DNA of 64,000 nucleotides from Timonella corticicola (lineage in GTDB: Bacteria > Actinomycetota > Actinomycetes > Actinomycetales > Cellulomonadaceae). Positions 28,092 to 37,386 of this stretch are shown here, in pieces (positions within the stretch are counted from its first letter, which is position 1; the number at the start of each line of letters is the position of its first letter). Location: positions 1 through 64,000 of the forward strand of contig NZ_JBHUOP010000004.1 of the NCBI RefSeq assembly GCF_042683685.1. Reading direction: 5' to 3'. Both the position numbers and the translations under genes were made by a program. Below the pieces are notes generated by a model. That model made no database searches. It saw nothing but the letters and a program-made list of their open reading frames with translations, and had not been told where the DNA came from.

Positions 28092-31000
28092 ATGACACAG
28101 CGGAGAACCACGCTGCGCAGAGGTGTAGCCTCGCTGCTTGCAAGCGCATTGCTTGCGGCGCCCATGGCAACAATCGTCGCAGCCCCAGCCGCCGCGAATG
28201 GAATAACATCCATCGCGGAAATTCAGGGCACAGGACCTGCAACCACCCTCACTGGAACCGTAACCACTCGCGGTGTTGTCACTGCCGCGTACCCGACCGG
28301 TGGTTTCAGAGGTTTTGTTATCCAAACCGAGGGAACCGGCCCCAGCAACAAGACCGTTGACGCATCGGACGCGATCTTCGTCTACCTAAACACCGCCGCA
28401 GTGGACACCTATCCCGCGGTAGGAGACTTCGTCGAGGTTACCGGTACGCCCGGCGAATTCAATGGGCTAACCCAACTCAGCAACCCGACCGTCGCCCCTG
28501 TGGCAGACGAGGACTTCACGGTACCTGAACCCATTGCCCTCGAATGGCCTGAAACTGACGAGGCACGTGAGGTCTACGAATCGATGTTGGTGGCACCAGC
28601 AGGTACGTACACCGTCTCGAACACCTACTCGACCAACCAGTACGGTGAAGTCGGTCTCGCGTTCGGCACGAAGCCGCTCGAACAACCAACCGACCTTGCA
28701 CGCCCAAACACTTCAGAGGCAGCGGACGTTGAGGCCGACAACGCCCGTCGTGCGGTCACGCTTGACGATGGCGCAACCACAAACTTCCTGAGTTCGGCGA
28801 ACTCAGGGTTGACTCCACCCTACGTGTCGGTTGAAAACCCTGTGCGGGTTGGAGCAGCAGCGACCTTCGCGGACTCGGTCATTGTGGACTACCGCAACAA
28901 CACCTGGAAACTCAACCCGACGTCTGCCACCCCAGCAGGCGAAGAGGTCGCCACATTCAGCAACACGCGAACCACCTCGCCTGACTCAGACAAGCTTGGG
29001 GCCGCAACCCACACGATCGCCGCGTTCAACGTGCTGAACTACTTCACCACAACGGGCGAGGACTGGTCCCAGACCTGCACGAACTACAAAGATCGTGCGG
29101 GTAACCCAATCACGGTCAATTCGTGCCCAGACAACGGTCCACGAGGCGCGTGGAATGCAGAGAACCTGAAACGTCAAGAAGACAAGATCGTTGCAGCGAT
29201 CAACAAGGTCGATGCATCGGTCATCGGTCTCATGGAGATCGAGAACTCCGCGAAGCTCGGCGAAACCGCAGACGAGGCAACCGCAACCCTGGTTGAAAAA
29301 CTCAACGCTGCGGCGCAAAGCGACAAGTGGGACTATGTTCGTTCCTCCAGCGACCTTCCAGAAATTGCTCAGCAGGACGTGATCACCAACGCGATCATCT
29401 ACCAAAAGGACGAGGTTCAGCCGGTTGGAACATCCCGTGCACTCGGTAACGCGAGCGCAACGGGACAGCCATACGTCAACGCCCGCGAGCCAATAGGTCA
29501 GGCATTCGTGCCAGTTGGTGGCGGCGAGCCATTCTTCGTTGTGGTCAACCACTTCAAGTCGAAGGGCTCGGCAGGACCACTGGAAGGCGATGCGGACGCC
29601 GGCGATGGACAGGGCGCATCGAACGCCTCACGCATCGCTCAAGCCCAAGCGCTCGCGGACTGGGTGCCCCAGGCACTCGTAACCATCAAGAGCGAAACCG
29701 GCAGGACTGTCGAAGACGTAGCGCTTCTCGGCGACTTTAACTCCTACGCCCAAGAAGACCCAATGCAGGTCTTCTACAACGCGGGATACAAGAACGCGAC
29801 CAAGGAACACAACGCTGGCGAGTACTCCTATTCGTACCAGGGCCTGTCTGGATCGCTCGACCATGTGTTGTACTCGGAATCATTCGCGGACCGCGTGACC
29901 GGATCGGATGTCTGGGAGATCAACTCACCAGAATCCATCGCTCTCGAATACAGCCGCCACAACTACCACGGAACCCTGTTCTACGCGCCAGACGCTTATC
30001 GATCCTCGGACCATGACCCAGTCATTCTGGGAATTCTCGGTGGCGAATCAGACGTCACCGATATTCACCTGATTGACATCAACGACTTCCACGGACGCAT
30101 CGACGCCAACACCGTCAAGTTCGCTGGGACGATTGAGAAGTTGCGCGCCGAGAGCGGTGAGGACAACACCCTGTTCCTATCGGCAGGTGACAACATCGGC
30201 GCATCGCTCTTTGCATCCTCAGTGGCGCAGGACAAGCCAACCCTTGACGTTCTCAACGCACTTGACCTGGCGACCTCGGCGGTCGGAAACCACGAGTTCG
30301 ATCAGGGGATGGACGACCTCATCGGTCGGGTCAGCGATGAATCCGACTTCAACTATCTTGGTGCCAACGTCTACCACAAGGGAACCGAGAACCCTGCGCT
30401 CAAGGAATATGACCTCTTTGACGTTGATGGTGTTCGTGTCGGTGTGATCGGTGCTGTCACCGAGGAGACCCCAACCCTTGTGTCCCCAGGTGGCATCGCG
30501 TCCCTTGATTTCGGTGATCCTGTCGCCGCAGTCAACCGCGTGGCTGAGCAACTCACCGACGGCAACGAGGACAACGACGAAGCAGACGTCATCGTCGCTC
30601 TCTACCACGAGGGTGCCGGAGCGGGAACACCAGATGGGTCCTCGTTGACCCAGGAGATCGCCGCGGGCGGTGCCTTTGCAAAGATCGTGACCCAAACGGA
30701 TGAGAACGTCTCGGCGATCTTCACCGGCCACACCCACAAGCAGTACGCGTGGCTCGCAGACAACGGCAACAAGGCAAAGCGACCAGTCGTTCAGACCGGA
30801 AGCTACGGTGAGAACATCGGCCACATCAGTTTGACCGTGGACAAGAACACCAAGGAAGTACTCAACGCGACCGCAACCAACGTGGCCCGCGTAACCACGG
30901 ACGACGCAACTCTCGTGTCAACCTATCCTCGAGTCGAGGAAGTCAAGACAATCGTTGACGCGGCGCTCGCATACGCCCAAGTGGAAGGTGGCAAGCCCGT

Positions 31001-33083
31001 CGGCTCGATCGCCGCGGACATCACCTCGGCGTTCACAGGTGGCGAGTACGTGGACGGTAAGTTCACCGCAGGATCGGATGGCGCACGGGACAACCGCGCC
31101 GAGGCCTCCGCGCTCGGCAACCTTGTCGCTGACTCACTGCGCGAGACTCTCGCCGCTGAAGAACGCGGCGGCGCAGACATCGGCGTGGTCAACCCAGGTG
31201 GTCTGCGTGCAGACCTGCGTATGAAGGGCGAGGACGGAACGATCACCTACGCGGAGGCTAACGCAGTCCTTCCGTTCGTGAACAACCTCTGGACCACCAA
31301 CCTCACTGGCGCCCAGGTCAAGACCATGCTTGAGCAACAGTGGCAGACCAACCCAGATGGTTCCATCCCATCGCGGCCCTACCTCCAACTCGGACTCTCT
31401 GAGAACGTGACCTACACGTATGACGAGAGCCGAGCCCTGGGAGACCGCATCACGTCGATCACGATTGACGGACAGCCTATCGACCCGGCCGCAACATACA
31501 CGATCGGTACCTTCTCCTTCCTGGCTCAGGGTGGCGACAACTTCCGAGTGTTCAACAGCGCAACCGGAACCCGCGACTCCGGGCTCATTGACCGGGACGC
31601 GTGGGTGAGCTACCTACAGACACATGAGGATCTGGAACCGAGCTTCGCGCGGTCCGGAGTCAGCGTCGAGGGATTTGACGGTGAGGTGGCAGCCAAGGTT
31701 GGAGAGAACGTCAGCCTCAACCTTGCTCGACTGAATGTCTTCTCGCTCGGTGCTCCTGCCAACACGGAGCTGGTGGCCACGTGGACGGGTGGAACCCTGA
31801 CCGGTTCGGTCCCCGCCGGAACGGTCACGATCAGTGGCAACAGTGTGACGGCCGATCTGACTGTGCCGGAAGGTGCAGTCGGTGCTGGAAGCCTGGTGCT
31901 CGTCGCCAATCCATCGGGAACCACCATCGCCCTACCAGCCAAGGTGGAGGCTGCCGATCCACCCACCCCAGCCGAGACAATCGTTACGCTGACGGCTGGT
32001 AAGGCAGTCGCCGGGCAGAAGACGCCGCTGACGATCACCGTTACGCAGGATGGCGTCAAGCTGGACGGCAAGGTCGACATCCGCGAGGGCAACAAGACCA
32101 TCGCAAGCGGAACCGCCAAGGCAGGTCAGGCGAAGATCGACGTGGTTCTCACAGAGGGCAAGCACACCCTCGTCGCAGTGTTCACGCCCACCTCTGGGTC
32201 GTCGGTGAACTCCAAAGCGGTCACCATCACGGTCGCTCCAGCCGAGCAGCCAGTGGGTAAGACCACCGTCACGCTCACAGCAGGAAAGTCCGTTGCAGGT
32301 AAGAAGACAACCCTTACCGTGACAGCAAGGGAAGGCAGCGCGGGGCTGAACGGTTCGGTCAAGATTCGTGAGGGCAACAAGACCATCGCGACTACCACCG
32401 TCAAGAACGGCCAGGCCAAGGTCGACGCCACGTTCAAGGCTGGAACACACCGTCTCGTCGCAGTGTTCACACCAGCCAAGGGCACGGAAACCAGTTCCAA
32501 GGAACTGGTTGTCAAAACCGGTAAGACCACCGCGAAAGTCACTGCAACCCTCAGCAAGAAAACAGTGACCTATCCATCAAAGGCCACCATCAAGGTGACC
32601 GTACGCGGTGACAGCGTGCGCCCAACCGGAAAGATTGAGATCCGCAACGGCAAGAAGAAGATCGCAACCGCGACCCTCAAGAAGGCAGCCGGAAACACGG
32701 CAACGGCAACAGTGAAACTGCCGAAGCTCAAGCCGGGCAAGTACACCTTGAGTGCACGCTACGTTGGAGACTCTCAGGTTAGCGCGGCAACCAGCAAGAG
32801 TGTGAAGGCCACTGTCAAAAAGCAGAAGTCCACGACCAAGGTGGCCGTGTCCAACGGCGGGCGTACCGTCAAGGTGACCGTCAGTGCCAAGGAGCGGGCT
32901 ACTGGAAAGGTGACCCTCACGGTCAATGGCAGGACCTACAGCGAGAAGTTGTCGAAGGGTAGGGCAACCATCACGGTGCAACGTCCCTACTCCTGGGGTA
33001 ACTACACCTACAAGGTGAGCTACGCGGGCAACACGGCGACCGCGAAGTCCACGGGATCGGCGAGGTACTACGTAGGCCGTTGA
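28092..33083 (+). CDS. Secreted ExeM/NucH-type nuclease fused to 5'-nucleotidase
   Basis: A 1663-residue exported protein with this order. A signal peptide (1-35, RR then LLASALLAAPMATIVAAPAAA). An OB-fold-like domain (about 40-130). An endonuclease/exonuclease/phosphatase domain (about 305-650) with AFNVLNYF, MEIEN, VNHFKSKGS, LLGDFNSY and SSDHDPV. A calcineurin-type metallophosphatase plus 5'-nucleotidase C domain (about 655-1150) with DINDFHGR, SAGDN, GNHEFDQG, TGHTHKQ, NPGGLRADL and LAQGGDNFRVF. Then four lysine-rich Ig-like repeats (about 1295-1663). No LPXTG or final membrane helix is seen, so wall attachment may be non-covalent. It probably releases phosphate and nucleosides from external DNA. 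ATG 28092 follows AAGGACAAG; the frame extends upstream to 27906 without a signal peptide. Confidence 0.9.
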   Translation: MTQRRTTLRRGVASLLASALLAAPMATIVAAPAAANGITSIAEIQGTGPATTLTGTVTTRGVVTAAYPTGGFRGFVIQTEGTGPSNKTVDASDAIFVYLNTAAVDTYPAVGDFVEVTGTPGEFNGLTQLSNPTVAPVADEDFTVPEPIALEWPETDEAREVYESMLVAPAGTYTVSNTYSTNQYGEVGLAFGTKPLEQPTDLARPNTSEAADVEADNARRAVTLDDGATTNFLSSANSGLTPPYVSVENPVRVGAAATFADSVIVDYRNNTWKLNPTSATPAGEEVATFSNTRTTSPDSDKLGAATHTIAAFNVLNYFTTTGEDWSQTCTNYKDRAGNPITVNSCPDNGPRGAWNAENLKRQEDKIVAAINKVDASVIGLMEIENSAKLGETADEATATLVEKLNAAAQSDKWDYVRSSSDLPEIAQQDVITNAIIYQKDEVQPVGTSRALGNASATGQPYVNAREPIGQAFVPVGGGEPFFVVVNHFKSKGSAGPLEGDADAGDGQGASNASRIAQAQALADWVPQALVTIKSETGRTVEDVALLGDFNSYAQEDPMQVFYNAGYKNATKEHNAGEYSYSYQGLSGSLDHVLYSESFADRVTGSDVWEINSPESIALEYSRHNYHGTLFYAPDAYRSSDHDPVILGILGGESDVTDIHLIDINDFHGRIDANTVKFAGTIEKLRAESGEDNTLFLSAGDNIGASLFASSVAQDKPTLDVLNALDLATSAVGNHEFDQGMDDLIGRVSDESDFNYLGANVYHKGTENPALKEYDLFDVDGVRVGVIGAVTEETPTLVSPGGIASLDFGDPVAAVNRVAEQLTDGNEDNDEADVIVALYHEGAGAGTPDGSSLTQEIAAGGAFAKIVTQTDENVSAIFTGHTHKQYAWLADNGNKAKRPVVQTGSYGENIGHISLTVDKNTKEVLNATATNVARVTTDDATLVSTYPRVEEVKTIVDAALAYAQVEGGKPVGSIAADITSAFTGGEYVDGKFTAGSDGARDNRAEASALGNLVADSLRETLAAEERGGADIGVVNPGGLRADLRMKGEDGTITYAEANAVLPFVNNLWTTNLTGAQVKTMLEQQWQTNPDGSIPSRPYLQLGLSENVTYTYDESRALGDRITSITIDGQPIDPAATYTIGTFSFLAQGGDNFRVFNSATGTRDSGLIDRDAWVSYLQTHEDLEPSFARSGVSVEGFDGEVAAKVGENVSLNLARLNVFSLGAPANTELVATWTGGTLTGSVPAGTVTISGNSVTADLTVPEGAVGAGSLVLVANPSGTTIALPAKVEAADPPTPAETIVTLTAGKAVAGQKTPLTITVTQDGVKLDGKVDIREGNKTIASGTAKAGQAKIDVVLTEGKHTLVAVFTPTSGSSVNSKAVTITVAPAEQPVGKTTVTLTAGKSVAGKKTTLTVTAREGSAGLNGSVKIREGNKTIATTTVKNGQAKVDATFKAGTHRLVAVFTPAKGTETSSKELVVKTGKTTAKVTATLSKKTVTYPSKATIKVTVRGDSVRPTGKIEIRNGKKKIATATLKKAAGNTATATVKLPKLKPGKYTLSARYVGDSQVSAATSKSVKATVKKQKSTTKVAVSNGGRTVKVTVSAKERATGKVTLTVNGRTYSEKLSKGRATITVQRPYSWGNYTYKVSYAGNTATAKSTGSARYYVGR

Positions 33084-33113
33084 CACGGTGAACGCTACTC
33101 GTTAGTGGACACA

Positions 33114-33151
33114 ACAGGGGCGGGTATCGCATATGCGGTGCCCGCCCCTGT
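33114..33151 (+). terminator. Terminator after the surface nuclease gene
   Basis: Arms ACAGGGGCGGG and CCCGCCCCTGT (33141-33151) are perfect complements around a loop with a further small stem. CTGTGG follows, without a T-run. Confidence 0.75.
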
Positions 33152-33223
33152 CTGTGGTCGGCCAATCGAAAACCTGGCCGTGCCAGTTGTCCCCGCTGCG
33201 TGAGATAGGAGATGATTAAGCCC

Positions 33224-34039
33224 ATGTTCACTGTTGCAACCGTCAATGTAAATGGCATTCGTGCCGCCTTCCGCAAGGGCATGGGGGAGTGGCTTGAGAC
33301 CACGGCACCCGATGTCGTCCTCATGCAGGAGGTGCGCGCACCGGACGAGATCGTGGATGACCTGCTAGGTGCGAACTGGAAACTCATCCACCAAGCCTGC
33401 AACGTGAAGGGACGGGCAGGCGTCGCCATCGCAACTCGCGAGGATGCGCACGTGAAGCGCATCGGTCTGGCAAGCGGGCTGGAGGACGGTGCATTGGAGC
33501 CAGACGTTGACACTGGACGCTGGGTCGAAGCGGACCTGAAACTCCCTGGCGGAGACGAGTTGACCGTCGTGTCGACCTACATTCACTCCGGTACTGCGGG
33601 CACACCGAAAATGGACCAGAAGTACAGCCACCTGGACCGGGTGTCCCTGCGCCTCGCAGAACTGATGGAGTCGGGTAGCAAGGTGATCGTTGCCGGTGAC
33701 ATCAACATTGCGCACACCAACAACGACATCAAGAACTGGAAGGGGAACCTCAAGACCGCAGGTTTCCTGCCCGAGGAACGCGCCTACCTGGACCGCTGGT
33801 TTGCTGCTGGTTGGGTGGATGTCGCACGCAAGTTCGCGGGGGACGTACCAGGACCGTACACGTGGTGGTCGAATCGCGGTCAGGCGTTCGACAACGACGC
33901 TGGCTGGAGGATCGACTACCAACTCGTGACCCCTGCGCTCGAATCGTTGGCTGCGAACCCGCGCGTTGACCGCGCTCCGTCCTATGACACACGCTGGTCC
34001 GACCACGCGCCACTGTTGGTGGACTACGATCTGTCGTGA
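33224..34039 (+). CDS. xth: Exodeoxyribonuclease III / AP endonuclease
   Basis: Cleaves DNA at abasic sites and degrades 3' ends in repair. The 271-residue EEP-fold enzyme has VATVNVNGIRAA, the metal-binding Glu of LMQEVRAPDE, AGDINIAHTNNDIKNW, WRIDYQLVTP and the catalytic His of RWSDHAPLLVDYDL. ATG 33224 is preferred because GGAG at 33208-33211 is well upstream; ATG 33212 directly abuts that sequence. The gene is followed by an almost perfect palindromic terminator. It is unrelated in role to the upstream surface nuclease despite the shared fold. Confidence 0.94.
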   Translation: MFTVATVNVNGIRAAFRKGMGEWLETTAPDVVLMQEVRAPDEIVDDLLGANWKLIHQACNVKGRAGVAIATREDAHVKRIGLASGLEDGALEPDVDTGRWVEADLKLPGGDELTVVSTYIHSGTAGTPKMDQKYSHLDRVSLRLAELMESGSKVIVAGDINIAHTNNDIKNWKGNLKTAGFLPEERAYLDRWFAAGWVDVARKFAGDVPGPYTWWSNRGQAFDNDAGWRIDYQLVTPALESLAANPRVDRAPSYDTRWSDHAPLLVDYDLS

Positions 34040-34053
34040 GCCTCTGATCGGTG

Positions 34054-34103
34054 ACGAAAAGGCTGGTACCGCAGGAATCCTGCGGTACCAGCCTTTTCGT
34101 TTG
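34054..34103. terminator. 23-bp perfect hairpin between xth and lipoprotein gene
   Basis: Arms 34054-34076 and 34078-34100 are exact complements around one A, with T-rich flanks (CCTTTTCGTTTG). It lies between convergent genes and works in both directions because AAAA also precedes it. Confidence 0.9.
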
Positions 34104-34187
34104 GGTTGTCGGCCTCCATCGAACGTGGCCTTTTAGGCGCGAACGTCTAACCAGGCAGACAGGGTGTGATTGGCAAGAGGCACCAGA

Positions 34188-35531
34188 TCAGATCGCTGCA
34201 CGGGCCTCGCGGATCGCTGTGGCCAGACGGTCCAACTCGGCCTTGTGCTCGGTGATGAACTGCTCTTCGAGTTCGGCCTGAGCGGTGCGGATCGAGTCAA
34301 AGTGTCCGGTTGAGAAACGGCACTCAACATCTGCCGCTGCGAGCTTTGTCTCGCGTTCAAGGAGCGCCACGAGCGCTGCTGGTTCGAGGCCGAGTTCCTC
34401 AGCGTACGAGGCAGCGTCAAACTCTTCGCTGCCGTCCTCATCGAACTCCTCATATTCCTCATCGAACTCGATGTCGTCGAGGAGTTCCTCGTCCTCGTCT
34501 AGGAACTCCTCGTCGTCCTCAAGGAAGTCAAGGTCGAATTCCTCATCCGCCTCTTCGTCCAGGTCATCTTCAAGATCGATCTCGTAGTCGTTTTCCTCCT
34601 GTTCGAGGAGAAACTCGTTCAGTGCATCCTCGTTGTCCTCATCGTCGAAGACTCCAGCCTCTTCAAGGAGTGCCCCGAATTCTTCGGTGATGCGCGCGAT
34701 GAGCTCTGAGGGGTGAGTTGCCTCCTCGCCGGTGGCGTCGGCGATGCATACGCTCCATGGCTGGTAGGCGGCAACGATAGCGTCCGCGGAATCGACGGTC
34801 TCGTAGAAGTCAGCGAGAAGATCGTTGATATCCTTGAACTCCTCGCTGTCGAGGATTTCCGCGGCGGGATCAGTCAGATAGCCTGCCACTTGCTCTTCGC
34901 AACTTGCTGTTGTGGTGTCATCAGTCTCTGGTTCGACGGGTACGATATTGCCGTCTTCGTCCACGACAAAGTCATCCTCGGAGAAATCCCCGTAGCGCGC
35001 CGACTGATACTCGTCGTATTCCTCGTCGGTGAGGGAGTCTTGATACGCGGTGTTGGTGTTCACGGCATCTTCGTGGGTCTTTTGGTTGGTTGCCGAGGTC
35101 TCAGCGTCGATCGCATAGTACGGGAAGCGTTCTCGGGGGTCGTCCTCGGGGAACGCCACCCCATCGCTCTGGGTGATTATGCCGTAGCCACTTGCTTTCG
35201 CCTGTTCAAGATACTCGTCTTTGTCGTTGACAGGATTGACTTGGCGGGGCGGGTGCGGGGTGTGCTCGAAGCCTGCCTCTTTCAGGCACTCGGCCAGCCC
35301 CTGCTCGTAGGAGTTGATGAGCGATGCCTCGAACTCCTGATATTCCGGCCCTGCTATCCCGATTGCTTCAAAGATGGGAGCGACACGCACTGCTGACGCT
35401 GATGGGGAAGCCGTGGGGTTGTCATGTGACGAACAGGCTCCAACTGACAGAGTGAGAGTCCCCACTGCTAGGGCCGCCACGATCCTGCGAGAGTGGGCGG
35501 CGGTGGCAGGCGCTGTTCGTCCGAATTCCAT
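34188..35531 (-). CDS. Acidic lipoprotein, function unknown
   Basis: A 447-residue lipoprotein. The signal peptide (RR, then IVAALAVGTLTL) ends at lipobox SVGAC, with Cys33 as acylation site. Residues about 60-290 form a folded-looking domain with cysteines in AECLKEAGF, ASCEEQ and SVCIADATG. Residues about 290-370 are almost entirely Asp and Glu with a few Phe/Leu/Tyr. The last 60 residues are helical. ATG 35531 has GGAG 7 bp upstream; the frame runs further up but into non-coding sequence. The acidic stretch could bind calcium or other cations; that is inference. No family recognised. Confidence 0.8.
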   Translation of the reverse strand: MEFGRTAPATAAHSRRIVAALAVGTLTLSVGACSSHDNPTASPSASAVRVAPIFEAIGIAGPEYQEFEASLINSYEQGLAECLKEAGFEHTPHPPRQVNPVNDKDEYLEQAKASGYGIITQSDGVAFPEDDPRERFPYYAIDAETSATNQKTHEDAVNTNTAYQDSLTDEEYDEYQSARYGDFSEDDFVVDEDGNIVPVEPETDDTTTASCEEQVAGYLTDPAAEILDSEEFKDINDLLADFYETVDSADAIVAAYQPWSVCIADATGEEATHPSELIARITEEFGALLEEAGVFDDEDNEDALNEFLLEQEENDYEIDLEDDLDEEADEEFDLDFLEDDEEFLDEDEELLDDIEFDEEYEEFDEDGSEEFDAASYAEELGLEPAALVALLERETKLAAADVECRFSTGHFDSIRTAQAELEEQFITEHKAELDRLATAIREARAAI

Positions 35532-35619
35532 GTGTCTACTCCGGTGCTGTCGGTGGTGGATTGAACGGGAACGTGCTGTGTGTGGTGAATGTCCCGTAGC
35601 GATGATCCTACGGGGAGCC

Positions 35620-36765
35620 CTAGACGGGTGAGATGTTGAGACGCATACCGGACAAGCCGCGCTCGCGTTGAGTGAGGGATAGGGCCACATTGCTCAGCGC
35701 ACGAGCCGCGGGGGAATCTGGCGCGGAGAGGACCACGGGCACACCGTCGTCCCCGGCCTCGCGTAGGTTGATGTCGAGGGGGATCTGTCCGAGGAGGGGT
35801 ACATCGGTACCTGTCAGCTTGGACAGCGAATCGGAAACGCTCTGTCCGCCGCCGGAGCCAAAGATCTCAAGGCGGGTGCCATCCTCTTGTTCGAGCCACG
35901 CCATGTTCTCGACGACTCCCACAAGCCCCTGGTTGGTCTGTAGGGCGATTGAGCCGGAGCGTTCGGCAACCTCGGCTGCCGCAGCCTGCGGGGTGGTCAC
36001 GGTCAGGATCTCACTGTTCGGTAGGAGTTGGGCCACCGAGATGGCGATGTCTCCAGTGCCTGGTGGCAGGTCGAGCAGCAGTACGTCGAGATCACCCCAG
36101 TACACATCTGTCAGGAACTGTTCGAGTGCCCGGTGCAACATCGGTCCGCGCCATACGACCGGTTGTCCCGATGGCACAAACATTCCGATGGAGACGACTT
36201 TGACCTCGTGTGCGATAGGAGGAAGGAGCATGGAGTCGACACGAGTGGGTTGGGATGCGACTCCCAGCAACCGTGGGATCGAGAAGCCGTAGATGTCTGC
36301 GTCGATGACACCAACCTTGATGCCCTGTTGGGCCATCGCTGCTGCCAGGTTCGCGGTCACGGTGGACTTGCCCACGCCACCCTTACCGGAGCCGATGGCG
36401 TAGATTTTGGTGAGGTTTCCCGGCTGGGTGAAAGGGATGACCGGCGTGGCAGAACCGCGGAGCATGACGCGCAGTTCCTCACGCTGAGCGGCATCCATCG
36501 CTCCGAGTTCCACCAAAATCTCGTCAACACCAGCCACCGTGCGTGCGGCGGTCTTGACCCGATCCACGATCGTGTCACGCATTGGGCACCCGGACGTTGT
36601 CAGATCGATTCCGATAACGGCGGTGGTCTTTCCCGCTCCCTCGCGTATCTCAATTGAGCGCACCATCTTCAACTCGGTGATGGGCTTGCGGATCTCGGGA
36701 TCGATAACCTTGCTCAGTGCGGTGGTCAGCGCAGCGGTCAAGGCAACGGTGTCGTGTGCAGGCAT
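35620..36765 (-). CDS. mrp: Mrp/ApbC-type P-loop ATPase (Fe-S carrier)
   Basis: A 381-residue protein: an N-terminal MIP18/DUF59 domain (residues 1-95, SGCPMRDTI) joined to a ParA/Mrp ATPase with deviant Walker A GSGKGGVGKST (about 123) and LLLDLPPGTGD. Family members bind and transfer Fe-S clusters. The C-terminal CxxC seen in many Mrp proteins is not present here, the equivalent region reading ENMAWLEQEDGTRLEIFGSGGG; actinobacterial members often lack it. No strong ribosome site precedes ATG 36765. It lies downstream of the DUF1003 and MgtE_N/CBS genes on the same strand, a common actinobacterial order. Confidence 0.93.
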   Translation of the reverse strand: MPAHDTVALTAALTTALSKVIDPEIRKPITELKMVRSIEIREGAGKTTAVIGIDLTTSGCPMRDTIVDRVKTAARTVAGVDEILVELGAMDAAQREELRVMLRGSATPVIPFTQPGNLTKIYAIGSGKGGVGKSTVTANLAAAMAQQGIKVGVIDADIYGFSIPRLLGVASQPTRVDSMLLPPIAHEVKVVSIGMFVPSGQPVVWRGPMLHRALEQFLTDVYWGDLDVLLLDLPPGTGDIAISVAQLLPNSEILTVTTPQAAAAEVAERSGSIALQTNQGLVGVVENMAWLEQEDGTRLEIFGSGGGQSVSDSLSKLTGTDVPLLGQIPLDINLREAGDDGVPVVLSAPDSPAARALSNVALSLTQRERGLSGMRLNISPV

Positions 36766-36850
36766 AGACCCAAGTCTATCGAGTGGAAGTGGTTGTCCCG
36801 CGAGTCGAGTGACCTATGTGACATGGATTGCATGGCATACGAGTGTGGAT

Positions 36851-36867
36851 GGGCAAGCGCCTTGCCC
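36851..36867 (-). terminator. Weak hairpin after the DUF1003 gene
   Basis: GGGCAAG and CTTGCCC pair around CGC. It lies 4 bp beyond the DUF1003 stop on the minus strand and has no T-run, so termination before mrp is doubtful. Confidence 0.35.
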
Positions 36868-36870
36868 GAT

Positions 36871-37386
36871 TTACTTCGAGTTCTGTTCGCTTTCGTCCGC
36901 GTGACGTTCGCGATCGATCTCCTCGAGTAGGTTCCGTAGCTCAGAACGGATGAAGTCACGCGTGGCGACCTCCCCGAGCGCAATGCGGACGGCAGCCATC
37001 TCGCGGGCAAGGTACTCGGTGTCCGCGAGATTGCGCTCCGCACGTTGCCGGTCCTGTTCGGCGCTGACCCGGTCGCGGTCTGCCTGCCTGTTCTGTGCAA
37101 GCAGGATGAGCGGTGCGGAGTAGGACGCCTGCAACGACAGCATAAGCGTAAGCGCGGTGAAGCCGTTTGCAGCCTTATCGAACCGCACATTCTCTGGAGC
37201 GAATGTGTTCCAGGCGAGCCAGACCAGGCAGAAGATGGTCATCCACACGAGGAACTTCGGAGTGCCCATGAACCGAGCGATTCCCTCGGCACTCTGCCCG
37301 AAGGAGTCTTCGTTTCGCTTTGCACGACGACGAAACGGCAGCCAGCCGCGTTTGGCTTCTTTTGGCGTGTCGAGACGGTTAGCCAC
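36871..37386 (-). CDS. DUF1003 membrane protein
   Basis: A 171-residue protein. A basic N-terminus is followed by two membrane helices (LVWMTIFCLVWLAWNTF, about 46-62, and FTALTLMLSLQASYSAPLIL, about 76-95) and a long charged C-terminal helix (QNRQADRDRVSAEQDRQ). This is the DUF1003 pattern. The GTG at 37386 has a full AAGGAGGG upstream and lies inside the end of the MgtE_N/CBS gene (8-bp overlap), so the pair is cotranslated. Function is unknown; co-occurrence with an MgtE_N/CBS protein suggests a joint role at the membrane, possibly linked to Mg. Confidence 0.88.
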   Translation of the reverse strand: MANRLDTPKEAKRGWLPFRRRAKRNEDSFGQSAEGIARFMGTPKFLVWMTIFCLVWLAWNTFAPENVRFDKAANGFTALTLMLSLQASYSAPLILLAQNRQADRDRVSAEQDRQRAERNLADTEYLAREMAAVRIALGEVATRDFIRSELRNLLEEIDRERHADESEQNSK

